Shown here: piece after piece, positions 44,730-56,514 of the stretch
Layout: the number at the start of each line of letters is the position of its first letter
Position numbering within the stretch: the stretch's first letter is position 1
Source: Eurosta solidaginis
Taxonomy: Eukaryota > Arthropoda > Insecta > Diptera > Tephritidae
Reading direction: 5' to 3'
Assembly: GCF_040869045.1 (NCBI RefSeq)
Contig: NC_090322.1
Location: 168,344,672-168,408,671, forward strand
DNA length: 64,000 nucleotides
Program-made: the position numbers and the translations under genes
The notes under the pieces: model-generated
Databases searched by the model: none
What the model saw: the letters and a program-made list of their open reading frames with translations, nothing else
What the model was told of the DNA's origin: nothing

Positions 44730-45105
44730 CAATATGGTCGCCAAGCCTAAGGGCTACTCACTGGGCATACCAACAGACATCTGATTGATGAGGCTACACC
44801 GCCCAGGGGCTTAAGGGGTCATCTCCGTAAGCATTATGAGGAAATACGGCACCTGAGAACACACCCGTTTGAAGCGAAAAAGCACAAACAGGTCTTCAGT
44901 GATATCCGCAAACAGGCGTCGGACCTCTATGCCAGGAATTGCCCGGCAAATCCGGTGCTCAAAGAAAAATTCCCAGAACTAGCAGAGGAGGAACTCACTC
45001 TCCCTAGGGAAATGCGGGTCACTCTAGCTAAACTTCGATATGGGTACTGTAACAGGTTAAACTGTACCTATCCAGAATCAACCCCGACATACAACTTGAA
45101 AGAAC
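44730..45105 (+). pseudogene. 2A/PHD LINE fragment: C-terminal region of the ORF
   Basis: Plus-sense fragment of the same LINE as copies A and B. It encodes 'HQTSD'-like sequence, then 'EATPPRGLRGHLRKHYEEIRHLRTHPFEAKKHKQVF' and 'KQASDLYARNCPANPVLKEKFPELAEEELTLPREMRVTLAKLRYGYCNRLNC'. About 160 bp are missing near 44757. It ends before the terminal zinc-binding Cys cluster. Notably open, diverged about 10-15% from copy A. Confidence 0.85.
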
Positions 45106-45436
45106 ATTGAGGGAAATTTATAATAAAATTCCAACACAAAATATTGAAAAAAAAAATTTGAAATTTGGTAATACTCTAGAACGACTGCTAATACGCGTCC
45201 AAAAATATCGTAAAATGAAAATAAAAATATTAACTCCATAGTATTTTTGCGCAGAACACCTTTCAGCGTTGGCGGTATTCGGCCGCACTTATAAACAATT
45301 ACTTTGGCCGGTCCACCAATGGGGTGGGATCAAAATTAAATGCGTGCAAAGTCCCTTTGTACATAAAATTTTTTTCAGTGCACAAAATTACAACAACCAC
45401 ATGAACATTTTATATTCCGCTTTCGGACTGCAACGA
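45106..45436. other. No gene recognised
   Basis: AT-rich spacer. Nothing assignable. Confidence 0.4.
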
Positions 45437-45488
45437 GACTGAGCCTAGGGAAGCTTGAGCGCAGCCCCTACGGTCATAGTGGTATGAG
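45437..45488 (+). mobile_element. Short RNase H LINE fragment
   Basis: The sequence 'gcctagggaagcttgagcgc' then 'acggtcatagtggtat' matches the RNase H LINE at 10612-10660 and 28597-28645 ('gcctcggggcaacttgagcg', 'cgttcatagtggtat'). About 50 bp only. Confidence 0.45.
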
Positions 45489-45513
45489 CTTCAAGGCGCA
45501 TGGTACCAAAACT

Positions 45514-48425
45514 TGTTACGGTCTGCTGTTATGGTCTGCGGTTACGGTCCACTTGGGAGCGTTTTCGTTGGAACGGTCTAGTGGCTGGGGATGGCACCTA
45601 AAAGTTGCGATGAAAAGTATCGAAACAAAAAAAAGTCGGCGATCGCTAGTAAGACAAAAAACCACGAGTTTCCGGGAAGGAGAAAAAAGAAAAGGTTGGT
45701 TAGCTGGCTGCAAGAAGAAAAGAAGATTACGTGCATGTGATGGAACTTATATCTTGGCACTTTTAACATTTTGCGAAGGGGAAACGTCACGCTGAAATAA
45801 TATAAACTTAAAATAACTTAAGAAGCTGCCTTAATATAACATGAACTAAACGCGCAGTGCTAGAGAAGTGAAAATAGAAAGTGACCGAGTGACGATGAAA
45901 TTTCATACATATAACTTCAAGGGAGTTTCCAAGGCGATGGTTAAGAGCCTTCGTTTGGACAGAAAAAGATTTGTTTTAGGGAATAAGAAATCCTCAAATA
46001 AAAAGGAAATATTGAGTCCTCGGCATGCATGCACAAGAAAATATTGTAATTAAAATCATTACTAGTCGAATCTGCAACGGAGTTGGAAGCCAAAGCCGAT
46101 TGCAGAAACAAAATTCAACCTTTTTGTGCTCTTCCACGGACTCCTACTACTAATATCTACCGAGTTAAGACAATAAACGACACGGTGTCGTCGATGAGTC
46201 TGTAGCAACTACAAACAACCATATCCTTTAACTTGGAAAAACTCATGTATAATACTCCATCATGCGATACCACCAGTTATAGCGCCCACGAAGCCCCCAG
46301 GCTTACCACCATCACCAACCATAATAGCCGGCAACTAAAATTACCAGCAAGAACCATAATAGCCGGCAACTAAAATTACCAGCAAGAACCATAATAACCG
46401 GCAACGACACATAACCGGCATCCACACATAACGGGTAAGAACAACTACCATCAACCGTATCATCAGAAGGTACACCAGCAGATGCCGCCGGACGGTCTTT
46501 TCCGGCTAAGTAGGTACCGGCCTACTGGGTGAGTCCGTTCTGGAATAATAAAAACCCAGAGCTGTAAAAAGATTGAATCAATTGAGTGTGCATTGTGTGC
46601 ATTCTCTCAGCATTCTTTTAAAAGTTTGTGATTTTTTGGTTGCATATTATAAATTCCCATTCCTGAATGGCTTAATATACTTTAACTCAAATTTAAAGTG
46701 TGAGTGTTATTGAATGGTAAAATATAATTCAATATAGAATGTGAATGTAGGAGCCATTCCCACTCTTTATTGAATGTAAACTTGAAATGAATACACACTT
46801 TTTTGCCATTCAGTACTAATTTCCTTATATCAGAGTTGATATTTTTATACTTCAGTAGCTATACAGGTATGTTAAAGGAATGCTTTCTTTAAAAGGTTAT
46901 AAATCTATGTGATGAAATATGTAATTTTTTAATCGAGACGGCGTATGTTCCGTCTAGCTTCCCATCATGTTCGTTTCCATGAACATGCGTGTATTTTTGA
47001 CAGTCCATTTACGCTGTGCCATTGTGGCCGAGACGATGGTTCCTGTACTAAGCAAAATATGTATTTGTATACCAGATACTCAATTTTGTAAATGTTGATT
47101 AAGGTATCACAATGAAAACAATTATTTATTTATTCTTGGAAATATCGAGAGAAATGTATCGATATACTATCGTATCCTCTTTAAATCCCTATCAATCTGA
47201 CAGTAGACAAAAAATTATTTAAAAATTTCAGTGCCACAAAAAGTTGCTGAAAACAATATAAAACAAAATTCGTATATTGGATATGTTATTGAAGTACACC
47301 AAACAATATTACTTGTGCGTAAATGTACACAACATTCGTGAATAAGCTACCAATTTTTGTACCATCAGACTCTTGATAAATTGTTCCCCTCAGGGCGAGC
47401 GACAGTCGCTCTTCAGATAAATAACCCCTAAACTCCAAGAAAAAAAAAATTTGTCACGTGCATACGAACCTTTTTCAAGATTTCAAAATATTTTGTGAAC
47501 AGGATTTCGTTTCCGCCAATATCATATTTTGCAGCAAATATTGTCTCCGAGAAAACTGAGGTTTCGTCCATTTCTTGCCAAAAAAAAAAAAGAAGAAGGA
47601 GAAAAAAGTATATATATATATTTTTTTTTTAATTAATGTCTCCTATTAGTGAATATCTTTTTACGTGCTGCACATATTTTGATTTCTTCACCTCTCCAAA
47701 TACATGCATATAAACATACATGTACAATAGTGTATAAAATATATTGTTTTGGATACATTTTTAGCAGAGATAAAAACAAACTTATATGTAAAAGGAAAAT
47801 GCAAAGATATACGAATTCGAAAATTTTATTAAGTTGCGAAGAGCATTCATGAATTGCTTTTGTAAGAAATATTTACAGGTGCTTGAATGTGAACAGACAA
47901 GTAATTAGAGAGAAAGTGAAAGCCTACATAAAATATCGTACAGATTCATTTACGGGATAACTTAAATTTTAAAAATACAAAGTTTTTTGATAAAGTTTAA
48001 TAATGAATTGTAAATAAAATCGTTATAATAAGAATGGGAACGCTGACTCCCTTATTCATTTAGAAGGCACTTAGGACATACAGGTAAGGGGCCACCGAAA
48101 TACAGGTTCGTCGGTGGCCATGGATTTTGAGGGTGGGCTAAGCAACGGGCGTCGCAACAACACCCGCGGCGCTCCTCTATATATTCGGCCCATTTCTTCT
48201 TTTGTTTGTTTTCCTTTTAATTTGAATTTCAAGCTTTTTGAATTCGTTCTGCGCTTTTTGACGATTTCTTTTTTAAAGGCATGATAGGAACTTTTTCTGT
48301 TTATGGCGCAGGAACTGCAAGGTTGGCAAGAACTCAGCCCAGCCGACATGACTAGCCACTGTGCACCACAATATCATGCCAATTGCCTTCCTTGCTGATC
48401 CCATAGAAAATGCGTAACTATAACA
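45514..48425 (+). mobile_element. Long LTR-like repeat ending at a primer binding site
   Basis: Begins TGTTACGGTCTGCTG and ends ...TATAACA two bases before a tRNA-Lys-type primer binding site, so it has LTR termini (TGTTA...TAACA). Its first ~45 bp and last ~250 bp match the 470-bp solo LTR at 52042 ('ggttacggtccacttggga'; 'tattcggccc'; 'gcatgataggaacttt'; 'tagccactgtgcacca'). Between them about 2.6 kb are interposed. The interposed DNA includes a ~1-kb block also present at 50243-51275 and a 35-bp tandem repeat. A ~200-bp block (47585-47830) recurs at 51535-51745. It has no gag or pol. The Lys/Arg-rich frames shared by the two copies differ by replacement and silent changes alike, so I do not call them genes. 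Confidence 0.65.
46318..46422 (+). repeat. Three tandem 35-bp repeats
   Basis: Unit 'accataatagccggcaacta' + 15 bp starts at 46318, 46353 and 46388 (the last partial), period 35 bp. The same array is at about 51050-51155 in the second copy of the long repeat. Confidence 0.85.
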
Positions 48426-48427
48426 GA

Positions 48428-48444
48428 TGGCGCCCAACGTGGGG
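48428..48444 (+). promoter_or_regulatory. LTR-element primer binding site (tRNA-Lys type)
   Basis: TGGCGCCCAACGTGGGG, two bases after the LTR end. It is complementary to the 3' end of a tRNA-Lys of the Lys-1,2 type, the minus-strand primer used by several LTR elements and retroviruses. It marks the start of the internal region. Confidence 0.85.
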
Positions 48445-50242
48445 TGTCCGAGGCACTGCCTCGATGACAGTTGCTGAGGGCGCCATAACAGATGGCGCCC
48501 AACGTGGTACTTGAGGCGCTGTTCGCAGGGGTCATTTCGGGTCAACTTGTGAAGTTGACCATTCCACCAGTCCGAGGTGGGCAGCCGCAGGAGCAGCCAC
48601 CTGCGTTGCGGTGGGATGGGTGACGGATCAAGTTGTCCGGAGTGGTCCTCGGGGGCAGTGGCCGAAGGAGCCACGAGACTGAATGTCAAGTCTCCGGATT
48701 TTTGTATTCACCCGATGAGGCAGTGCTGCACGCACTTAATTTTTTTTTGTAATTTAGGTTTTTTGTTTTCCCGGAAGTTGTCCGTTATTCGGCTTAGGTA
48801 TATATATATCCGCTAATTGGTCTTTTTTTGATTAAAATTTAGAAAATTTTTATTTCTTTTTTTTGCCGAATTTGTGACGTCTAGTGTGAGTGAGTGTGTG
48901 AATAGTAGGACCCCAGCTCAGCTCATGTCTTAGGTGGTACCACGGAATACCACCTGGATTGTGACGGGTTGAGCTGGGATTCAAAGCGGCACCTTTTCCT
49001 GTCCCACCAGTCTGGGGAGTGGGTATTGCAGCCGCTCCACCCATAGCTGTGGAGGCAGGAGGGGTGTCCAGGGTGAATGACGGGAGGCCTCAAAACCCCC
49101 AGCAAGTCCGACTAGCGCGTCCCTGGAGACCGCCTCTGCGTTGCGGCTGGGTGTGTGGGACCAACTTGTGTGTGTCCGGGGCTGACCCTAGTGGCCCCAA
49201 CCAGTCCCAGAGGCAGGTCCCTAAGACCGCCATTTGCGTTGCGGTTGGGAGCACTAGGGACCAGTATGAGTGAATGTTTTTTTTGTAACAAAATTTTTTT
49301 TATGTAACAATTTTTTTTTCCGGATACCATGTGCCTTCTAATGATGGGATGTCAGCATTCCCATCACCACCTGTAGTATATATTTGTCTATCGTTTTTTC
49401 CAGTTTTCGAATATTTTTTTTTGGTGATGCGATTATCAAAAAAAAAATATATATTTTTATTACTTATTCTCGCAATTTTTTTTATTCCCTCGCGCACATT
49501 TATTTTATATATATACTTTTTTTCAATCATCGTCTATAATATAGGGTGAAGAGGGGTGAATTTTGATTTTTTTGCCCCTAATTGCCTTGCGTTTGCTTTA
49601 GATAGAAGTTTTTTTTCCACACCATCACTTAAGCTAACAATTTACAAATTTTTTTTCCTTAATATAATGGCGAGATGGAAATTTTTTTTTACCAAATTTA
49701 TAGAATGATTTTTTTTTTAAAAGAAATTTACAAATTCGATTTTTTTACCCTGTCTGGGCGTCTTGGCGGTCGGGGACATCTCGCCCAGTATTCTCCCCGA
49801 GCAATGACCTCATAGGATGTTCACACGCGTACTCACCGAGAACCGTGAACAGCCTGGCAGTCCAAGCTTGGGTTGGACTAGCCTTTCGGAGTTTGGACGA
49901 GTTCTCCTTATCAAAATGTCTACACCCATATTTTTTTTTGCCTTTCGGTGGGGGCGATAACCACTAGAACCCTACGGAGTTTTGACGAGTTCTCCATAAC
50001 AAATGTCTAATTGCCGCAAAGCCTTTTCAACTAGGAAACAGAATTAATTCCCGATTTGACATAACTTTTTTTTTATGGACCTATGTTGCCCGGCTAGCTT
50101 CGTAGTAGAACTTTGAGACTCTTATCTCAGGAGTGAGTCGTGCCCCACGTTGATTGGCATCGGAGGTCCCTGGCAGTGGCTTCCCACAGATGATTCGGGT
50201 TCCTGTTCGCTTCATCGTCAGGTCTTCAAAGCGAAGCAGGTT
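48445..50242 (+). mobile_element. Noncoding internal region of an LTR element
   Basis: About 1.8 kb between the primer binding site and the next LTR-like start. It contains three spaced copies of a 'tgcgttgcgg(t/c)(t/g)ggg' motif (48602, 49138, 49235) with 'ggcagccgcagg'-like neighbours, then T-rich homopolymer runs (49270-49760), then 'ctgtctgggcgtcttggcgg'. No gag, protease, RT or integrase motif in any frame. A weak purine-rich stretch ('aaagcgaagcagg', 50228-50240) precedes the 3' repeat. This is a non-autonomous LTR-element leader. Confidence 0.6.
48493..48507 (+). promoter_or_regulatory. Second copy of the primer binding site
   Basis: TGGCGCCCAACGTGG preceded by the same CATAACAGA context, 65 bp downstream of the first site. 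This is a tandem duplication of the LTR-PBS junction. Confidence 0.8.
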
Positions 50243-51755
50243 TGTTAAGGTCTGCTGTTATGGTCTACGGTTACGGTCCACTTGGGAGCGTTTACGTTGG
50301 AACGGTCTAGTGGCTGGGGATGGGACCTAAAAGTTGCGATGAAAAGTATCGAAACAAAAAAAAGTCGGCGATCGTTGGTAAGACAAAAAACCACGAGTTT
50401 CCGGGAAGGAGAAAAAAGAAAAGGTTGGTTAGCTGGCTGCAAGAAAAAAAGAAGGTTACGTGCATGTGATGGAACTTATATCTTGTCACTTTTAACATTT
50501 TACGAAGGGGAAACGTCACGCTGGAATAATATAAACTTAAAATAACTTAAGAAGCTGCCTTAATATAACATGAACTAAACGCGCAGTGCTAGAGAAGTGA
50601 AAATAGAAAGGGACCGAGTGACGACGAAATTTCATACATATAACTTCAAGGGAGTTTCCAAGGCGATGGTTAAGAGCCTTAGTTTGGACAGGAAAAGATT
50701 TGTTTTGGGGAATAGGAAATCCTCAAATAACGAGGAAATATTGAGTCCTCGGTATGCATGCACAAGAAAATATTGTAACTAAAACCATTACTAGTCGAAT
50801 CTGCAACGGAGTTGGAATCCAAAGCCCATTGCAGAATTAAAATTCAACCTTTTTGTGCTCTTCCACGGACTCCTACTACTAATATCTACCGAGTTAAGAC
50901 CATAAACGACACGGTGTCGTCGATGAGGCTGTAGCAACTACAAACAACCATATCCTTTAACTTGGAAAAACTCATGTATAATACTCCATCACGCGCTACC
51001 ACCAGCTATAGCGCCCACGAAGCCCCCAGGCTTACCACCATCACCAACCATAATAGCCGGCAACTAAAATTACCAGCAAGAACCATTATAGCCGGCAACT
51101 AAAATTACCAGCAAGAACCATAATAACCGGCAACGACACATAACCGGCATCCACACATAACCGGTAAGAACAACTACCATCAACCACGTCATCAGGAGGT
51201 ACACCAGCAGATGCCGCCGGACGGTAGGTACCGGCCAAGTATGTACCGGCCTAGTGGGTGAGTCCGTTCTGGAATAACAAAAACACATTTTTTTGATGAA
51301 CAAATTACTTATACAGACATATGTAGTCTCAAAATTAAAACAACAACAACTCTATTTCCTTATGTATATAAACTGTCATAATAGATTAATTCCATACTTG
51401 CATACATATTTATGTGTGGAAATGACTTTAAATTAACTCTTGCAACGTTATTATTAATAAAACCTACTTTTACATTTTTTTCCAAACAAATTTTCCAAAA
51501 AAAAAAAAAACAAAAAATAAGAAGAAAAGGAGAAAAAAGTATATATATATTTTTTTTAATTAATGTCTCCTATTAGTGAATATCTTTTTACGTGCTGCAC
51601 ATATTTTGATTTCTTCACCTCTCAACATACATGCATATAAACATACCTGTACAATAGTGTATAAAATATATTGTTTTGGATACATTTTTAGCAGAGATAA
51701 AAATCAACTTATATGTAAAAGGAAAATGCAAAGATACACGAATTCGAAAATCCTA
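50243..51755 (+). mobile_element. Second long LTR-like repeat, 3' part missing
   Basis: Starts TGTTAAGGTCTGCTG and is about 95% like 45514-46560 up to about 51275, including the 35-bp tandem repeats. About 260 bp of different DNA follow, then the ~200-bp block shared with 47585-47830 (51535-51745). It loses similarity at about 51755 without reaching the ...TAACA end. If it is the 3' LTR of the element beginning at 45514, it is truncated. Confidence 0.6.
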
Positions 51756-52041
51756 CTAATTCGCAAAAAAATCATAAAATCGCTTGCCGACAGTACTTGA
51801 GAAAAAGATAAAGAAACATACAAAATTCAACCGCTTATTTGCTACTCGTAGCCTGTTTGATAATGTACACACACTCGAAAAGGCTGTTAGCCTGCCACAA
51901 CACTGCCTCGGAATTTCCAGGGAATGTTCCATATTAAACATATTTATAAACTATATATAAACTATAGTTATGAAAAACAGCTCAATATAAAAGGGCATAT
52001 AGAAAAATAAACAAGCAACTGGTTTTAAAAACATCAACAAT

Positions 52042-52511
52042 TGTTAGGATCTGCTGCTACGGTCTACGGTTACGGTCCACTTGGGATATTCGGCCCTTTT
52101 ATTTATATTTTTATTTTTCAGCCGTTTTTCTTAGTTTGATTTTCAACGTTGGTAACCGGCCATGACCGGTTCGGTAATTTTTTTTTGCGCTTAGTTTTTT
52201 TGAATTTCTTTTTTTTGAATTTAAAATTTTTGAATGTTTAACGGTCTGTCCGTGACATCCGGTTCGACCGGATGTTGTTTCAGTTTGAATTTATAAGCGC
52301 TTTGAGTCGGTCTCTGCGCTTCTGTCAGGGTTTTTGATTTTGACAGCTTTCAGTTTTGATAGGCATGATAGGAACTTTTTTCTGTTTATGGCGCAGGAAG
52401 AGTAAGGTTGGCAAGGACCCGCCCCAGCCGACAATGACTAGCCACTGTGCACCACCACATCATGCCGACCGCCTTCCTTTCTGCTTCCACCAAAGATGCG
52501 TATCCATAACA
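52042..52511 (+). mobile_element. Short solo LTR (470 bp) with CAAT duplication
   Basis: Ends TGTTAGGATC...CCATAACA, flanked by CAAT at 52038-52041 and 52512-52515. The interior has 'tattcggccc', T-rich stretches, 'ggcatgataggaactttt' and 'actagccactgtgcaccacc', shared with 48180-48425. It is the compact form of the long LTR at 45514. It lies about 400 bp upstream of the RpS14 transcription start region. Confidence 0.85.
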
Positions 52512-52515
52512 CAAT

Positions 52516-52911
52516 CAATATTGCAATTTACACTGTTTTCTTTTTTTTACAATTGTCAGTTGTTTCCTCAATATTGCCAGCTCGTTGAAACGATGTTATT
52601 CCGAAAAAATTGCACTGCAAAGTTTTCCGTAAGTACAAAAGTAATAAGTGGCTATATTGGCTACGTATTGCGTTTGACATTCTCAGTGAATACGCCGTGA
52701 CTACGTAAGAGGACAAACGCGAATAAGTAAGAATTTATAAAATACGAATTCTGGGTGAATGTGAGTGATTGTGACTAAACATTCACGGTGACATACATAA
52801 TACGGCCCTAAAATACATACATTTTCAATGCAACCGTACGAAACACAGTTTTCTAGCAGTTTTGACATTTCAATAAACGGTTGACATTTTTGACAGCTAG
52901 CAACTGTAGGG
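52516..52911 (+). other. RpS14 upstream DNA
   Basis: Intergenic sequence between the solo LTR and the RpS14 promoter tract. A short frame at 52356-52700 overlaps the LTR and is not a gene. Two copies of a 'ttgacatttttgacag'-like block lie at about 52860-52897. Confidence 0.4.
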
Positions 52912-52922
52912 CTTTCTTTTTC
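52912..52922 (+). promoter_or_regulatory. TCT/TOP-type initiator of RpS14
   Basis: The pyrimidine tract CTTTCTTTTTC fits the TCT initiator (YC+1TTTYT) used by ribosomal protein genes in insects, which also gives the mRNA a 5' terminal oligopyrimidine start. No TATA box is at -30, as expected for this promoter class. The start base is either 52912 or 52916. Confidence 0.6.
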
Positions 52923-53250
52923 GATATCCGGTTAGCGCAATCGGTTTGTTGTTTATTAAAGCTCTTAATTTCTATTTAATAATTACGAAAGCGGTGAATT
53001 TGTTACTAAAAGAATAGTGTTTACTATTAGAAGGAATGTCCACCAACACTATAGAAGTGAAATCTTTTTCTTAGTTTATCTGTGTTAATGGATGTTGGCA
53101 AATAAAAATTGGATTAAAATGACTTTGATAAACAAAATTGTTACTTGGAGTTTGTATTAAGCAAAGAACAAATTCATCGCTTAAATGTGCAGTGAACTAA
53201 TTGAATCAATTTGAATTCTTCTAATGTTTTGTGTTTAATTCGGTTACTTT

Positions 53251-53253
53251 TAG
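53251..53253 (+). promoter_or_regulatory. Probable splice acceptor of the RpS14 5' UTR intron
   Basis: TTACTTTTAG followed by 20 bp of leader and ATGG. Ribosomal protein genes of flies often have an intron between a short noncoding exon and the start codon. Candidate donors are near 52930 (GTTAGC) and 52994 (GTGAAT); I cannot choose between them. Confidence 0.5.
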
Positions 53254-53272
53254 TTGATTTTACCATATAAAA

Positions 53273-53794
<522 letters not shown>

Positions 53795-54915
53795 ACTATA
53801 TACAAACGTTCTGTATATTTTGTTGTGCAAACGCATTTTTGAAGCGTATGGGAAACATTTGAAATCGTAAAAAAAAATCCAGATTTTTTAATATAAGTGC
53901 TGAAAACTTTAAATGTGCTATTTATTTCTGTAAATGTCGCGTATCATATGAATACGGTCAGAGGAGGAATGCAGGTATCTACACAAGCATATTTTTAACA
54001 CTACTAAGATTTTGAGAAAAGGTGTTGGGTTTGATCGCGACTTGTCTCAGTGTATTCTCGAACATTGTGGATAGTCGGATAAAGCTACTTTTTTGATTGT
54101 TTTTGTAATAATACTGCGTCCTACCATTCATGAACTGTCATCTCAATCATCTAGAAGTCCCACGAAATTTTCTGTATTAACAGAGTTGGACCACATCGAT
54201 GTTGGCGTTACTTGAACAGGCTTCAATGAACACTTGAACAGAACACATCACTCGTATCGACAACATTTGTTGATCCATACCACGCAATATGATGCGATTG
54301 GTTTCTAATTACGTTTGTCGGTAACTTCTTGTATGCATGAAATAGATGCTACTTGAAAAGGAGGTGTCGATATATCCTGGTCAAGCAGTCTCTTGCTCTG
54401 AACTCTGGATTTCTAGGTACAATATACGTAAACCAGGTAAGTTTGCATCGTCGGCTTATCATGGAATGCGCCTGCAAGACGGCATCAATCTTGGCAGAAA
54501 CGGCTTGCTATATATGTAGATATCGTTACCTTAATTCGCAAAGGTATTAACCAATATATTTTTAAAAGCTGCGCTGTCTCCACACATTCTGGTAAAATAT
54601 TGCATTCTGTAGTAAAAATTTGCAAGTATTATAACCAAAAACAGAGTTATACCCACTCAAAAAACGCCATATCTTCACGTATTGAATTAGGCTAACAATA
54701 TTTGTTATTAGCAATCCCGTGCCTGGGTTGTGTGTGCGTCGTACCCGCAACGTAGAAACCACTAATAATAGAAATCAAAAATAAACGTATGATGCGATTT
54801 TATGGACGACCAAGCATACGATTAAACGACTATGTTTCAGGTCATGTACCTGATATATCCGTACCTATTATTTGTCGGGTGGTTCAGGAAAATATGAACT
54901 ATACAGTTGTCAGTA
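53795..54915. other. RpS14 3' flank and intergenic DNA
   Basis: The 3' UTR lacks a canonical AATAAA; a variant AATATA lies at about 53889. Beyond it no gene, repeat or RNA is recognised. The small frame at 54353-54550 has no domain. Confidence 0.4.
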
Positions 54916-54919
54916 AGAG

Positions 54920-55100
54920 TAAGAGGGTTTAAGGACTTAGAACATCCCCGCGATAGGCATACCTATCGAAGGAAGCATCTTAAGTCCGCAGACTACGTGG
55001 TCAAATATAATCGTTCCTGAAATGGTTGGGCCAATATCCTAACAGTGCTTGTTTCCGGATAGTACCGGATCAATCCCCTATTGCGAGTGTCGATCGTAAT
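54920..55100 (+). mobile_element. R retroposon fragment, heavily decayed
   Basis: Retains 'cccgcgataggcatacctat', 'aatcgttcctgaaatggttg' and 'ccggatagtaccggatcaat' in family order. The middle third and the tail are missing. Confidence 0.6.
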
Positions 55101-55434
55101 ATAATATGATATCTGTCGATCCAATCTTTCATTTAATTTTGTTTTTGTGCAAATTAATTGGGAAATCTATGGACCGTTATAAACAGTTAACTTATTCGAA
55201 ACAGATTTCGAAACTTCACATTTCCATGTACATAACACACTTTTTGTCCTTAATGAAAATAATCGAATATCGCTCAGCGGTCTACTATCTACTGCAATCA
55301 GGGGGAATATCCATAAAGGTCCATCATCGTCGATTAAACACATCAAAGCCTTCGAGGTAAGAAAAATAAGAATTAAAGCGGAAGGCGAGACCTCGCCATC
55401 GTGTACTATTTTGATCGTTGTTATATGAGCTAGA

Positions 55435-55560
55435 TTTGACATACCCAAGGGTTTGAAGAGTGCTGTCGATATTCCTAGGTACGGATATAAATCCGGTACG
55501 TTCCGGTAACTAGGTCCATTAAGGTACAAGCCCCACATTTTCGGCAGCGAGTAAGTCGAA
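55435..55560 (-). mobile_element. R retroposon fragment
   Basis: Minus-sense fragment with 'tgtcgatattcctagg', 'ccggtacgttccggtaac' and 'ccattaaggtacaagcccca', matching the 3' third of the family. Decayed. Confidence 0.55.
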
Positions 55561-55704
55561 AGAAAGTTAAGCAATCTAGCTCATTGATCGTAAAATATGT
55601 TTACGTACGCATTTTTTATTTTTATAAATTGGGAGGGAGAAGCTGAACAGCTATGAATCCATACAACCCCATGAATCCCTCTTGCTCACGGTATGGATAG
55701 AGCG

Positions 55705-55975
55705 GTCTCTCCAGCGAGTTAGGGGGCTTAGAATATACCCGCGGCAGGTATGCCTGTCGTAAGAGGCGACAAAAGTACCAAATTGATTCAAGGAGTTGTG
55801 TAGCGCAACCCCTCCAAGGGGTTGCCAGCGCAATTTACTTCTCCAACCCAATTGTTAACCTCTAGGGGGCGGAAGGGCGATATGGCCTAGAAGGTTCCAT
55901 GTGGTCATACTAAATCGTTCCCGAGATGTTCCGGCAAGTACCTTAATGGTGATTGTTACCTAAAACTACTGCCGT
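55705..55975 (+). mobile_element. R retroposon, plus sense, 3'-truncated
   Basis: From 'tctccagcgagttagggggc' through 'gcctgtcgtaagaggcgaca', 'ggggttgccagcgcaattta', then a jump to 'gatatggcctagaaggttcc' and 'aaatcgttcccgagatg'. About 70 bp of the middle and the end are missing. Confidence 0.75.
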
Positions 55976-56043
55976 CAAGTATTCTTTCGGGATCGTAGCT
56001 GTGTTGGTCTGCGCTTATGAGCCAACATAGGTGGCCGATGTCA

Positions 56044-56225
56044 CATACTCCCGAGGGAAACGCGAGTTACTCTAGCTCAACTTCGTTCTGGATACTGTAA
56101 CAGGTTAAACTCTTACCTATCCAGAATCAACCCCGACATACAAAATGTATGCCCCGCTTGCAATGTGTCCCCACATGACACCGCCCATCTCTTTAATTGT
56201 AATGTGGAACCAACGCCTCGTAACA
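56044..56225 (+). pseudogene. 2A/PHD LINE fragment: C-terminal zinc-binding region
   Basis: Plus-sense fragment encoding 'PRETRVTLAQLRSGYCNRLN', 'YLSRINPDIQNVCPACNV' and 'PHDTAHLFNCNVEPT' in the LINE frame. It includes the Cys-x2-Cys...His...Cys cluster that follows RT in this LINE. It breaks off at about 56225, where an R fragment begins. Confidence 0.8.
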
Positions 56226-56239
56226 CCCCCTTCATTTAG

Positions 56240-56480
56240 CATGACCAAAAGAAACCTTCAAGGCCATACCGCCCTCCCACCCCCTAGATCCATAAGGAAC
56301 TTGTTGTCGCCAGAGCCTCGGCTGTTAAAGAAACAGGATTCGCCACGGGTAGGTGAGGCTATATATTGCGCTGGCAGCTGGGTTACGAGGTTACAATGCC
56401 TTGAATCAATTTAGTAGTTTGATCGCCTCTTACCACAGTGGCGGGTATATTCTATGCCCCCTAACCCGCTTCTTCGTTGT
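56240..56480 (-). mobile_element. R retroposon fragment (5' two-thirds)
   Basis: Minus-sense copy: 'accttcaaggccataccgcc', 'cgccagagcctcggctgtta', 'gaaacaggattcgccacggg', 'tatatattgcgctggcagc', and 'gcgggtatattctatgcccc' near its 5' end at about 56470. Confidence 0.75.
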
Positions 56481-56514
56481 GCTAGCTGGCGCCAATTGGC
56501 AACAATTCGACCAA

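Noticed and set aside
45484..46053. Lys/Arg-rich ORFs conserved between two copies (also 50282-50782)
   Set aside because: The copies differ by replacement as often as silent changes, and lie in LTR-like repeat DNA with no domain. Conservation reflects duplication, not coding.
48273..49330. gag-like ORFs in the LTR-element interior
   Set aside because: Overlapping frames on both strands are short, GC-rich, and lack a zinc knuckle, protease, RT or integrase motif.
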